Shown: piece after piece, positions 21,601 to 29,063 of the stretch
Layout: each line of letters starts with the position of its first letter
Numbering within the stretch: the stretch's first letter is position 1
Source: a virus
Length of the DNA stretch: 64,000 nt
IMG/VR virus record: IMGVR_UViG_3300042691_026427
Coordinates: 62,001 to 126,000 of that record
Reading direction: 5' to 3' (one strand)
Program-made: the position numbers and the translations under genes
The notes under the pieces: generated by a model
The model's database searches: none
Told to the model about the DNA's origin: nothing
The model's input: only the letters and a program-made list of their open reading frames with translations

Positions 21601-24600
21601 ATAAATCCGTTAGTTGTACTGATAGTTAATCCACTTGGCAATGTTGGACTAATCGAAAACGATATATTTCCAAACCCACCAGTAGCACTTACAGGAGCAA
21701 CATTAGCATTCTCTATTAGACGTGTTAATTTGACTGTGGAAGTATCTAATACAGTTGTTAAAGAAGGAAGATCTACAACATTTAAGTTAAATGTAGCGGT
21801 GCTTCTATTATTCCAATAATCGCGTACAGTAATACTATACGTAGTAGTACTTAATACCGATGTAGCGATTCCGCTAACAAAACCTGTACTTGTACTAAAA
21901 ATTAAATTTCCAGGTAATGCAGGATCAATAATGTAACTAATAGGACTGTAGCCATCGGCACCATCAACTGGCTTAAACGGCACAGCATTGACAGATCTAG
22001 TCAACTGTCTAGAAGGAATTCGTAATGTTGCACTGACTGGCGGTGGTATAACATTTAATGAAAATGTTGCAGTTACTACTTGGTCTGCCTCATCACTAAT
22101 CGTAACAGAATAATTTGTTGCGGTATTAATATAAGCAGAGGCAGATCCTCCTAATAGTCCTTGATTAAATGTAATACCTGTCGGTAAAGTAGATGGAGCA
22201 AGGACATAGGTTAAAGTTCCATAACCTCCGCTGGCTGCAAACAACCGTATAGGAGCAAAAGGAACGCTTTGAGGAAGAACTACAGTAGATGTACTTGTTG
22301 TTAGAACCAATGGTCCTGGTTCATCTATTTGAAGATCAAATGTTTGTTGCTCAAAAGAATCAGGTTCAAATCCAAATTTACTTCTACTGTCATATACAGT
22401 AACAATATAAGTTTGATTGCCTTGTGAAATTCTAGGAATTCCATTCACCACACCAGTTGAAGTACTGTAAGTTAGGTCAGCAGGTAACGGCGTATCTATT
22501 ATAAATCTTAATGGCGGTATGCCGCCTGCAGCTATAATTGGGGTAAATGTAGTTGCAACATTTTTTGTTAATACAGACCCAGGAACATCTACACTTAATT
22601 CTATAGGTGGTCCGCTTGAAATAGATAATGTAAAAGTACCCGATTCGGATTGACTTGGTACAGAACTGTCGGTAGCCGTAATTGTAAATGTAGCTGTATT
22701 AAAAGAAACAGTGGTATTTCCACTAATCCTACCGGTTGAAGTTGTAAAAATTAACGGACTAGGTAAAGCTGGGCTAATACTGAAAGATAACGGATTAGTT
22801 CCGCCGCTTGCTGTAATAGGAGTATTAGAATAAGGTCCACTATACTCCACTAAATTTATTGAAGAATTTACAACCGTTATAATAATGCCTGGTGGCTTTT
22901 TAATAAACAGTGCAAAAGTTGCTGTACTAATCGATCCAACACTATCAGTTACCTGAACAGTAAACGTTGAAGTGTTAAAAGTTGAAGTTGTATTTCCTGA
23001 TAATACGCCAGTAGAACTTGAATATGTTAATGGGCTTGGTAGTGGTGGCGTAATATTGTAAACTAATACAGGAATGCCGCCAGTAGCACTAACTGGTGTA
23101 AAAGAATATGGACCGCTAAAAGAATCTAAAATTAAATTAGGATTATTAACCGTTAATATTGGAGGAGTAGGTGGTCTTACGTATAAACTAAATGACCCTG
23201 TACTGATTGCATTAATAGAATCTGTAACTGTTACGCTATAACTACTGGTATTAAAAGTACCAGTAGTTGAACCAACAATTTGTCCAGTTGAGGTACTGAA
23301 AAATAATGTACCCGGTAATGAGCTAGGACTTAAACTAAAACTTAATGTTCCAACACCACCCGAGGCACCGATTGGAGTTAATAGGAAAGGTCCTGCATAT
23401 GCAGAAAACACAACTGTTGAAGAATTAACAACAATAGTTGGCGGAACAGGAGGTTTAATATATAAAGTAAATGTTCCAGTGTTAATCTGATTCACTGAAT
23501 CACTAACACTTACACTGAAAGTATTTGTATTATAAGTCGATGTGGTTGATCCAGATACTCTGCCGGTTGATGTTGTAAAGGTTAATGGTGAAGGTAAAGG
23601 TTGATTAATATTATAAACTAACGAGCCTTTGCCTCCGGTACCAGTAACTGGAAAAAATGAATATGGGCCGCCAAACGAATCTAAAATTAAATTAGGATTA
23701 TTAACAGTTATCGTAATTGGTGTCGGCGGTGGTTCTGGGGCTACATATAATGAGAATGTACCTGTATTGTTACCTCCAAGAGAATCCGTAACAGTTACTA
23801 TATAAGTAGATGTAATTAATGTTGTAGTTGCTGTTCCAAAAATTGTGCCTGTATTAGTAAAAGTAAGACCGTTGGGCGGCGGAATACTAGGACTTACAGA
23901 ATATGTAAATGGCGCTACTCCACCTGAGCTTGCTGTAATTGGTCGAATATAATTTGCAAATGTTATATTTTGAACTAATCTTATAGAAGACGATGTTTGC
24001 GTAAGAACTATTGGTGGCAGATTAACTGCAAGTAAAAATGAACTGGCAGTCGTTTGTGCTAGCCAATCAGTTACTGTTACTGTATAAGATGTGCTACTAC
24101 TCTGCACAGTAGGAACACCACTATAGGTGCCTGTACTTGTGTTAAATGATAAACTTATAGGTAAAGAAGGACTAATGCTAAAAGTAGAAGTTCCGAATCC
24201 TCCTGTAACATTGACAGGTTTAACTGGTGATGTTATAGGTACATTGTAGGTTAGATTTTGCGGACCTACTACAGAAGTTACAACTAAGGCCGGCGGAGGA
24301 TTAATAGTTAAATTAAAATTCGACGAAGTTGTAGCACTAATTTCATCATAAATGGTAACTGTATATGTAGTTTGAGGTAGTATACTTGTTGCAGTTCCAC
24401 TAATTGTACCTGTACTAGAAAAAGTTAGACCAGTTTGAGAATTTAGATTGGGACTTATAGTATATGTAAGGCTACCAAACCCTCCAGATCCTGTAATTGG
24501 TCTAAATGGGACAACAGGAACAGTATTTTTAACAAGAACAACACTACTACTTGAAACAACTGCTGTTAACGGTCCCGAAGTTACACTTAATGAAAAAGAT

Positions 24601-26036
24601 TTTGAATCGGTCTGCGAAATACTATCAGTAACACTTACTGTAAATGATTGAGATATCTGGGAAGTAGGGGTGCCAGAAATTTGTCCAGTAGATGAGTTAA
24701 ACGTTAATCCTGTTAAAGTCTGAATATTAGGATTAATTGACCATACAACAGTTCCATAGCCCGCAGCAGTGGGGACTAGTGTAGCTGGTGAAAATGCGGT
24801 GATTGCGGCATTAACAGAAAATTGATAGCTTGTAACAGTCTGTTGTAAATTTAATGACGGTACAGCTAAGACTGAAAGTGTAAAACTTTTTGCACTAGTA
24901 TTTGCAGTAGGAGTAGTACTGTCTGTAACTGTTACTGTTACCGTTGCTGTACTAACTTGTGTAGCTACTCCTGAAATAAAACCAGTTGATGGATCAATAC
25001 TTAATCCGGCAGGTAATCCAGTTTGACTGTAAATATACGGGGTTTTACCACCACTAGCAGTCACTGGCTTAAATGCTGTAAATGATTGGCCTACATATAA
25101 TGTAGGAATAGTTCCTAATGTGCTGCCCAGCGGCGCAGTTACTGTTCCGGCTGCAATAGCAATAGAATAAGATTGTTGGTTGCTTTTAGGAGGAGCAAAA
25201 CTATCTGCAACTGCAATTGTAAAATTTGCAGTACCTGCTGGGCCAGTTGGTGTTCCGCTGATAACACCAGTAGTTGAATTTAACGTAAGTCCGTTTGGTA
25301 GACTACCACTTTGTACGGCAAATATAAATGGAGCAGTTCCTGTTCCTGAATTTACTGAAACAGTAGTAGTATATGCAACACCTACTGTTCCGGCTGGTCG
25401 AGCAACAGATGTTAATACTGGTGCAGTAGCAACAACGGTTCCAGATCCAGTTACAACTTCTAAATTAAAACTTACAGATTTTGTCGAACCGGCTTGGTCA
25501 GTAATTGTAATTGTATACGAAGTAGATGGAGATGTAACAGTAGGGGTACCTGTTACTGAATAGGATACAGAGTTGTGCAGCCAAGGACCTGTTCCGTCAC
25601 TTGCATTTGCAGACTTAATGGAACCGGTGCCTATTAATGTTAAACCGGCAGGAAGAGCAGGAACAATTGCTGATGTGTAAACCGGTGTAGTACCAGGCTT
25701 AGTTGCTGACGTTCCGCCAGTTGGGTATATAGATGTTCCGCCATAAAATTCAACAACACCTTGATTTGCAAGCGCATTTACACCAAGAGAGAAGGTAGTA
25801 CCGAGGGCAGTACCAATTAATTCAGGAATAAATGGTGCAATAACAGTGTTTACGTTGCGAGGATAAGGACCTGCGGCCGGTTTTGCCCATAGGATTTTAC
25901 CTGCGTTGATACCCGTACCAACGCTGGCTTTAGATTGGCTACCGGCGTTGGTAACATACCAATCGCCGGCTCCGTAATTATAATTGGAGGCTACCGGAGT
26001 GGCTGCGGGGTAAGTGGAATAAAAAATTGCTGGCAC
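12618..26036 (-). CDS. Giant fibre protein: Ig-like array plus collagen-like region, 4472 residues
   Basis: A single uninterrupted frame of 4472 codons starting with GTG. Residues 1 to about 1900 contain roughly 19 Ig-like modules of the He_PIG type, about 85-100 residues each, with recurring GLTFNTSTGVISGTPT and YTITVTDS motifs. Residues 1900 to about 4360 are mainly Gly-X-Y triplets (GFTGSQ, GYTGSI, GFVGSE). Interruptions are a LFVWDGTDWIDAG domain near 1980-2030, a beta domain near 2900-3020, and two related inserts starting DKGGL. The last 130 residues (DEYSPLSAGTAVTFRTPYA to IYYRKV) are a domain type I associate with phage tail proteins. A late-promoter-like motif lies directly upstream, with no Shine-Dalgarno. 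Probably a very long trimeric host-contact fibre (inference). Collapsed or expanded repeats from assembly are possible. Confidence 0.88.
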   Translation of the reverse strand: MPAIFYSTYPAATPVASNYNYGAGDWYVTNAGSQSKASVGTGINAGKILWAKPAAGPYPRNVNTVIAPFIPELIGTALGTTFSLGVNALANQGVVEFYGGTSIYPTGGTSATKPGTTPVYTSAIVPALPAGLTLIGTGSIKSANASDGTGPWLHNSVSYSVTGTPTVTSPSTSYTITITDQAGSTKSVSFNLEVVTGSGTVVATAPVLTSVARPAGTVGVAYTTTVSVNSGTGTAPFIFAVQSGSLPNGLTLNSTTGVISGTPTGPAGTANFTIAVADSFAPPKSNQQSYSIAIAAGTVTAPLGSTLGTIPTLYVGQSFTAFKPVTASGGKTPYIYSQTGLPAGLSIDPSTGFISGVATQVSTATVTVTVTDSTTPTANTSAKSFTLSVLAVPSLNLQQTVTSYQFSVNAAITAFSPATLVPTAAGYGTVVWSINPNIQTLTGLTFNSSTGQISGTPTSQISQSFTVSVTDSISQTDSKSFSLSVTSGPLTAVVSSSSVVLVKNTVPVVPFRPITGSGGFGSLTYTISPNLNSQTGLTFSSTGTISGTATSILPQTTYTVTIYDEISATTSSNFNLTINPPPALVVTSVVGPQNLTYNVPITSPVKPVNVTGGFGTSTFSISPSLPISLSFNTSTGTYSGVPTVQSSSTSYTVTVTDWLAQTTASSFLLAVNLPPIVLTQTSSSIRLVQNITFANYIRPITASSGGVAPFTYSVSPSIPPPNGLTFTNTGTIFGTATTTLITSTYIVTVTDSLGGNNTGTFSLYVAPEPPPTPITITVNNPNLILDSFGGPYSFFPVTGTGGKGSLVYNINQPLPSPLTFTTSTGRVSGSTTSTYNTNTFSVSVSDSVNQINTGTFTLYIKPPVPPTIVVNSSTVVFSAYAGPFLLTPIGASGGVGTLSFSLSPSSLPGTLFFSTSTGQIVGSTTGTFNTSSYSVTVTDSINAISTGSFSLYVRPPTPPILTVNNPNLILDSFSGPYSFTPVSATGGIPVLVYNITPPLPSPLTYSSSTGVLSGNTTSTFNTSTFTVQVTDSVGSISTATFALFIKKPPGIIITVVNSSINLVEYSGPYSNTPITASGGTNPLSFSISPALPSPLIFTTSTGRISGNTTVSFNTATFTITATDSSVPSQSESGTFTLSISSGPPIELSVDVPGSVLTKNVATTFTPIIAAGGIPPLRFIIDTPLPADLTYSTSTGVVNGIPRISQGNQTYIVTVYDSRSKFGFEPDSFEQQTFDLQIDEPGPLVLTTSTSTVVLPQSVPFAPIRLFAASGGYGTLTYVLAPSTLPTGITFNQGLLGGSASAYINTATNYSVTISDEADQVVTATFSLNVIPPPVSATLRIPSRQLTRSVNAVPFKPVDGADGYSPISYIIDPALPGNLIFSTSTGFVSGIATSVLSTTTYSITVRDYWNNRSTATFNLNVVDLPSLTTVLDTSTVKLTRLIENANVAPVSATGGFGNISFSISPTLPSGLTISTTNGFITGIAQVIQVAVPFNVTATDAVGQKSTQTFTLTVIDPPLTPTVVSASNVFTQYKSFTALQPVTVTGGVTPYAFGIAPSLTGTGLTYSTSGILAGTPTVTLTTASYTITVTDSGGVVQTTSTSISIGINPPQPLVAIVNTSSLVYTIGVPATLIKPFEGNGGTGALKYSISPTLPLSLGLNVSTGAISGTPTVISNTATYTITVTDSAAIPQSTSTDVTIVIQPKPITLTVQQAEVVLTRYAAITTSIIPVLASDGSGVLTYSLIPPTLPNTVVYDAFTGEVEGTPTDPGISTTYIVKVTDSIGQESTSSFVLTIGTSAPPELLVTVPVNPINFTQNQFDQVLPVAVSGGYSTPSSSYTYALDTSVNSLPLGLNFNNATGYISGTPLLLTSAPLTFTITVTDAIPQSKSVTFQLNVFQAITNTSGKGYGGSVGYTGSRGAGFTGSKGFIGSEGYTGSIGYTGSEGYVGSEGFVGSRGNLGYTGSQGAKGDQGTGLQVIGTVPTDTALPVPYFGQDGDGIIVTDTGKLFVWDGTDWIDAGRITGYSGSVGELGYTGSKAYVGSQGYTGSKGFAGSVGFSGSLGYSGSFGYTGSRGETSFVGSEGRFGFTGSQAYSGSQGFLGSRGFAGSTGYFGSEGYTGSIGFTGSQGYSGSAGYTGSEGYTGSEGFVGSFGFTGSSGAFAALGFTGSQGYAGSQGFSGSHGFTGSEGFVGSRGFVGSRGFIGSQGFTGSIGFTGSDGYVGSAGFVGSFGYTGSIGFTGSSGFSGSAGFAGSVGELGYTGSIGFTGSIGYTGSQSFTGSSGAQGSAGFTGSIGFSGSSGFTGSRGFAGSRGFVGSEGFTGSIGFTGSQSFTGSAGFIGSVGFTGSQGAGFTGSVGFTGSIGGLGYTGSQGFTGSQGFAGSAGFVGSSGFTGSVGFSGSIGFTGSIGFTGSRGFIGSVGFAGSIGFTGSIGFTGSQSFTGSSGYTGSIGFTGSQGAGFTGSQSFTGSSGFTGSFGFTGSIGFTGSQSFTGSRGFVGSAGFTGSEGYTGSRAFTGSQGFTGSRGFVGSEGYVGSIGFTGSIGFTGSQSFTGSSGYVGSVGYTGSIGFTGSIGFTGSQSFTGSVGYTGSIGFTGSQGAGFTGSSGFVGSVGELGYNGSRGFTGSRGFTGSQGFAGSEGFVGSFGFTGSQGSIGFSGSQSYTGSEGFVGSFGFTGSIGFTGSQSFTGSRGFSGSHGFAGSDGFTGSQGQLGFVGSSGAFAALGFTGSIGFSGSEGFAGSVGMTGSRGFTGSSGAFAAIGFAGSRGFRGSEGFAGSRGFSGSFGFTGSFGFTGSFGFTGSEGYSGSEGFVGSRGFLGSRGFFGSAGFTGSRGFAGSQGFTGSQGSGFTGSEGFTGSEGFTGSEGFTGSRGFLGSRGFVGSIGFTGSIGFTGSQSFTGSSGYVGSVGFAGSAGPGGGRYVIFGQHSTNLTAGGYFGFGNGTNTLGAGVTFPEDAILISLTVDADSAYTSDVSIEVLKNGVGTGVFVTAANGATFGIANDLYLPFVTGDSIAFVVISGSGGTNSTVAAWFMNGGAKGYNGSLGYTGSIGYTGSQSYTGSLGFTGSSGFTGSIGYTGSIGYTGSQSYTGSSGFTGSIGYTGSIGYTGSQSYTGSSGFTGSIGFTGSIGFTGSIGYTGSQSYTGSEGYIGSIGYTGSIGYTGSQSFTGSSGFTGSFGFTGSLGFTGSLGFTGSQSYTGSSGFTGSFGFTGSIGFTGSIGYTGSQSYTGSSGYTGSFGFTGSIGFTGSIGYTGSQSYTGSSGFTGSEGYTGSRAFTGSIGYTGSEGYVGSVGYIGSIGFTGSIGYTGSQGIGFTGSQSYTGSEGYIGSIGYTGSIGYTGSQSFTGSSGFTGSFGFTGSIGFTGSIGYTGSQSYTGSEGYVGSVGYIGSIGFTGSQGAGFTGSQSYTGSFGFTGSIGFTGSQGAGFTGSQSYTGSFGFTGSFGFTGSQGAGFTGSAGLDGTIGVDGYTGSSGAFAALGFTGSQGGLGFTGSIGFTGSQGAGFTGSQSFTGSFGYTGSFGFTGSSGAFAALGYTGSSADKGGLRYYYDTNRTAGVGTAGSLRTNNAIIANVTAIYINVNDVNGIGQTNYINQWDDSTNAIKGQLIIKNNSSTSNVFSAWNVTAILNQSTYFTLTVTYASGVYGVNNDQVVVEFIRTGDRGFTGSQGFTGSSGFAGSFGYSGSEGYVGSFGYTGSFGYSGSQGFTGSQSFTGSEGYVGSFGYSGSRGFTGSEGYVGSFGYTGSIGYSGSRGFTGSQSYTGSEGYVGSFGYTGSRGFTGSEGYVGSFGYTGSFGYTGSFGYTGSQSYTGSFGYTGSGFSGSQGFTGSQSFTGSQGFSGSQGFTGSQSFTGSFGFTGSFGFSGSQGFTGSQGFTGSQSFTGSFGYTGSRGFTGSEGYVGSFGYTGSFGYTGSFGYTGSGFTGSRGFTGSEGYVGSFGYTGSIGYTGSQSYTGSEGYVGSFGYTGSFGYTGSIGYTGSQSYTGSFGYTGSGFSGSQGFTGSQSFTGSQGFSGSQGFTGSQSFTGSFGFTGSFGFSGSQGFTGSQGFTGSQSFTGSFGFTGSFGFSGSQGFAGSQGFTGSFGFSGSQGDKGGLKYYFDNVTTAGVGSNGSLRFNNGVVTSVTSIFINNLDSLGSQINTYINQWANSTNPNKGQLIIENNLNTSPNINVWNVTSITTGTTFATLTVSYVAGAIPTNNDTLSLVFNRTGDQGFSGSQGFFGSAGFTGSFGFSGSFGYSGSQGFTGSRAFTGSGGYVGSFGYSGSFGYTGSRGFTGSEGFVGSFGYTGSFGFAGSRGFSGSKGESSFSYSATAPVSPVIGDRWFDSALGLEYVYTNDGDTFQWVEVAAGGGFLGPLGFTGSAGNVTAQGAIGFTGSAGFSDYMSVALSDEYSPLSAGTAVTFRTPYALTLTQLPRASLTTAGASIVTLDINKNGVSVLGANKLTIDAGEKTSTTAATPTTLVTTSFADDDEVTLDVDTIGSGAAGAKITIYYRKV
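13924..14171 (-). repeat. Direct repeat copy A inside the collagen-like tract
   Basis: These 248 bp match 14440-14687 with one mismatch that I can see. The offset is 516 bp, an exact multiple of 3, so the frame is kept. This is far closer than ordinary neighbouring units, which differ at many third positions. Confidence 0.8.
14440..14687 (-). repeat. Direct repeat copy B inside the collagen-like tract
   Basis: Second copy of the 248-bp block at 13924-14171. It indicates a recent in-frame segmental duplication by recombination, or an assembly artefact. Confidence 0.8.
20340..25650 (-). repeat. Array of about 19 Ig-like modules (protein-level repeat)
   Basis: Counted by the recurring STGxISGTPT-type and TVTDS-type motifs of the He_PIG Ig-like fold. 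The modules are diverged at DNA level, so this is an old array, unlike the collagen-like tract. Confidence 0.8.
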
Positions 26037-26040
26037 GGTA

Positions 26041-26048
26041 TATTTATT
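26041..26048 (-). promoter_or_regulatory. Late-promoter-like motif directly before the giant gene
   Basis: Minus-strand AATAAATA ends 4 nt before the GTG start. With T4 geometry (motif at -13 to -6) the transcript would begin at the start codon. No Shine-Dalgarno is visible. Confidence 0.5.
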
Positions 26049-26068
26049 GCTTGTTAAAGTTCAATTTG

Positions 26069-29062
26069 TTATCGAGGTGTAATATCTTTTAATTGATAAG
26101 CGGTAAAGGATGCAGTTGTTACGGATCCAATTAACGGCTGTGTCAAATAAATTGTATAGTTTCCCGATGCATCGGGACCTGAATATGCAGCAGAAAGAGG
26201 ATCGGCTGGATCATAATTAGCAGTGATAGTATTAACATCAACTCCGTCACCTCTTACATCCATACCAGGCATAATTCCAATAGGATTAGCAGGAGTTGTA
26301 ACTGTAGTGGCTAATAAGTAAGAGTCGCCAGCAGTTCCAATTACAGGAAGATCAAATACAGGAGGAGTTATTTCTGCCATAACAAATACTGCTTGATTAA
26401 CATCATCAAAATATGTGTCGCCGGGGCGCAGTGAAGAATACGGATTAGCTACAAAGTCTGTATAGTTTGTAAAATGTTTTGGTGCTCGTCTGTCTTGGTG
26501 TATGCCTTCGTCACCTAGGTCAATTCCTATATTTTTAACCCATTCAACATAGCCACCTGGGTTTATTGTTATATTTGTAAATGTTACAGATGCTGTTACA
26601 GCAACATCTTGCCCAATAGAAATAGTAGAAGTAGTGCCGGAACCTGTATTAACAGAAACGCCAATCCCTCCTTCTATATTAGCCAACGAACTGCCGCCTG
26701 TACCCGGACTTCCTACATAACCAATTACGCCGGAACTACCGACAAAGCCGATACCTTCACTGCCAGTATAACCAAATGAACCTACAAATCCTTGACTACC
26801 ATTATAACCGAAACTACCAGTAAAACCCACGGGTCCTTCACTGCCAGTATATCCAATTGAACCTACAAATCCTATTGAACCTGTGTAGCCTTCACTACCA
26901 GTATATCCAATTGAACCTACAAATCCTATTGAACCTGTGTAGCCTTCACTACCAGTGTAACCAAATGAACCTACAAAACCTTCACTTCCAGTATATCCAA
27001 TCGAACCTACAAATCCTATTGATCCAGTATATCCAATCGAACCTGTCGACCCTACAAAACCTTCACTACCGGTATAGCCAAATGATCCAAAGTAGCCTAT
27101 TGATCCAGTATATCCAATTGAACCTGTTGAACCTACAAATCCTTCACTACCAGTGTAACCAAATGATCCAAAGTAGCCTATTGATCCAGTATCGCCTTTG
27201 TCGCCCTTCGGTCCTTTGATTTCTCCTACGTCTGACCAAGATGATCCTGTCCATACGTTTAGGTGCCCGTCGTCATTAGTAATATATCCATCGCCGATAT
27301 CTCCTGTATAGGGCAAAGGTAATAATGTGTAAGTTGATGTATTTCCAACGATAGTTACCGATGTGCCATCATTTCCTTTGCTACCAGTATAACCAAATGA
27401 TCCGGTATAGCCAAATGATCCTACAAAACCTTCACTACCAGTATAACCAAAACTACCAGTGTAACCAAATGATCCGGTATAGCCAAATGATCCTACAAAA
27501 CCTTCACTACCAGTATATCCAAAACTACCAGTATAGCCTATCGATCCAGTATAACCAAATGATCCGGTATAGCCAAATGATCCTACAAAACCTTCACTAC
27601 CAGTATAACCAAATGACCCAGTATAACCAAATGAACCAGTATAACCAAAGCTACCAGTGTAACCAAATGAACCTACATAACCTTCACTACCAGTAAAAGC
27701 TCGACTTCCAGTATAGCCAAATGATCCAGTATATCCAAATGATCCTGCATAGCCTTCACTTCCTGTGTAACCAAATGACCCAGTGTAACCAAATGATCCG
27801 GTATAGCCAAATGATCCTACAAAACCTTCACTACCTGTATAACTTTGACTACCAGTAAATCCAATGCTACCAGTAAATCCAATGCTACCAGTGTAACCAA
27901 ATGAACCTACATAACCTTCACTACCTATAAATCCTCGTGAACCAGTAAAACCCTGACTACCTGTAAATGCTCTACTACCGGTATAACCAATGCTACCAGT
28001 GTATCCAAATGAACCTACATAACCTTCACTACCTGTATAACTTTGACTACCAGTGTATCCAAATGAACCTGCATAGCCTTCACTACCAGTATAACCAAAT
28101 GAACCTACAAAACCGTCGCTACCAGTATAACCAAATGAACCTACAAAACCGTCGCTACCCTGAAAACCCTGACTTCCTACAAATCCCCTACTGCCAGCGA
28201 ATCCTCGACTGCCAGTGTATCCAAATGAACCTACATAACCTTCACTACCGGTGTAACTCTGGCTACCTGTAAAACCAATACTACCAGTATAACCTTCACT
28301 ACCAGTAAATCCGAAACTACCGGTATACCCAAATGAACCTACAAAACCTTCACTACCAGTGTAGCCTATACTACCAGTGAAACCTTCACTACCGGCGTAG
28401 CCTATACTGCCGGGGGCGCCTTCACTACCGGTATAACCAAATGAACCTACAAAACCTTCACTACCAGTGTAGCCTATACTACCAGTAAATCCAGTTTGTC
28501 CCACACTGCCCACATAGCCAATAATCTGACCTACGTTGACCCACTGCGAGCCATCCCATACATATAGATCTCCAGTGCTTTCTGCAATAAAACCATCAGA
28601 TTGAGAAGCGCCAGTTGGCAATCCACTAGGATTAGTAACTGTTCCTTGAATTGTAACCGATGCACCTGGGGCACCTGGTTCTCCTTTTAGACCTTGACTA
28701 CCAGTAAATCCAAAACTACCAGTATAACCTAAACCACCTAATTCTATTTGTTCCCAATTGGCATTAGCATTGGGCAAGTTACCGGTTGCTGTATTTCTAT
28801 ATTCACCTGGCAAAGAAACGTATTTGTAGTATTTTCCGCCTAAGAATGTTCTTCCGCTATTTGTATAACCAGTGACAACATAGACCAACATACCATCTTG
28901 CAGACGTTGTCCGGTTATGTTATGTAGTTGATCCCCAGAATTACCAGTTATAGAACGAAGAGAACCCCGTATTTCTGCATCTAATACGATGGGATGATTA
29001 CTAGTCGGGCTCCATGTGCCCGGCCAAGTATTTCTTGTTAAGCCGTCATAATTAGAAGTCAT
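26069..29062 (-). CDS. Collagen-like tail-fibre protein, 997 residues
   Basis: About 110 N-terminal residues (with YVVTGYTNSGRTFLGGKYYKY) form a non-repetitive attachment domain. Gly-X-Y repeats of the GYTGSE GFVGSF type follow to about residue 780. They are interrupted twice by a small domain with a V-W-D/T-G-S-x-W signature (near 130-180 and 565-615), also found once in the giant protein. A classic collagen stretch GLKGEPGAPGAS and a GPKGDKGD stretch are the few proline-containing triplets. The C-terminal 200 residues (from about 790) are globular and beta-rich (YVEWVKNIGIDLGDEGIHQD onward). It lies just upstream of the giant gene and 1 nt after the 549-residue fibre gene, so the three probably form one fibre system. 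Confidence 0.85.
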   Translation of the reverse strand: MTSNYDGLTRNTWPGTWSPTSNHPIVLDAEIRGSLRSITGNSGDQLHNITGQRLQDGMLVYVVTGYTNSGRTFLGGKYYKYVSLPGEYRNTATGNLPNANANWEQIELGGLGYTGSFGFTGSQGLKGEPGAPGASVTIQGTVTNPSGLPTGASQSDGFIAESTGDLYVWDGSQWVNVGQIIGYVGSVGQTGFTGSIGYTGSEGFVGSFGYTGSEGAPGSIGYAGSEGFTGSIGYTGSEGFVGSFGYTGSFGFTGSEGYTGSIGFTGSQSYTGSEGYVGSFGYTGSRGFAGSRGFVGSQGFQGSDGFVGSFGYTGSDGFVGSFGYTGSEGYAGSFGYTGSQSYTGSEGYVGSFGYTGSIGYTGSRAFTGSQGFTGSRGFIGSEGYVGSFGYTGSIGFTGSIGFTGSQSYTGSEGFVGSFGYTGSFGYTGSFGYTGSEGYAGSFGYTGSFGYTGSRAFTGSEGYVGSFGYTGSFGYTGSFGYTGSFGYTGSEGFVGSFGYTGSFGYTGSIGYTGSFGYTGSEGFVGSFGYTGSFGYTGSFGYTGSEGFVGSFGYTGSFGYTGSKGNDGTSVTIVGNTSTYTLLPLPYTGDIGDGYITNDDGHLNVWTGSSWSDVGEIKGPKGDKGDTGSIGYFGSFGYTGSEGFVGSTGSIGYTGSIGYFGSFGYTGSEGFVGSTGSIGYTGSIGFVGSIGYTGSEGFVGSFGYTGSEGYTGSIGFVGSIGYTGSEGYTGSIGFVGSIGYTGSEGPVGFTGSFGYNGSQGFVGSFGYTGSEGIGFVGSSGVIGYVGSPGTGGSSLANIEGGIGVSVNTGSGTTSTISIGQDVAVTASVTFTNITINPGGYVEWVKNIGIDLGDEGIHQDRRAPKHFTNYTDFVANPYSSLRPGDTYFDDVNQAVFVMAEITPPVFDLPVIGTAGDSYLLATTVTTPANPIGIMPGMDVRGDGVDVNTITANYDPADPLSAAYSGPDASGNYTIYLTQPLIGSVTTASFTAYQLKDITPR
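26695..28740 (-). repeat. Collagen-like 18-bp repeat tract in the 997-residue fibre gene
   Basis: Gly-X-Y units dominated by GYTGSE/GFVGSF/GYTGSI. A longer block containing YFGSFGYTGSEGFVGSTGS is repeated nearly exactly around 27.0-27.2 kb. Confidence 0.85.
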
Positions 29063-29063
29063 G

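Noticed and set aside
26857-28272. Plus-strand open frames rich in Asn, Gln, Tyr and Leu
   Set aside because: Antisense to the 997-residue collagen-like gene; repetitive only because that gene is.
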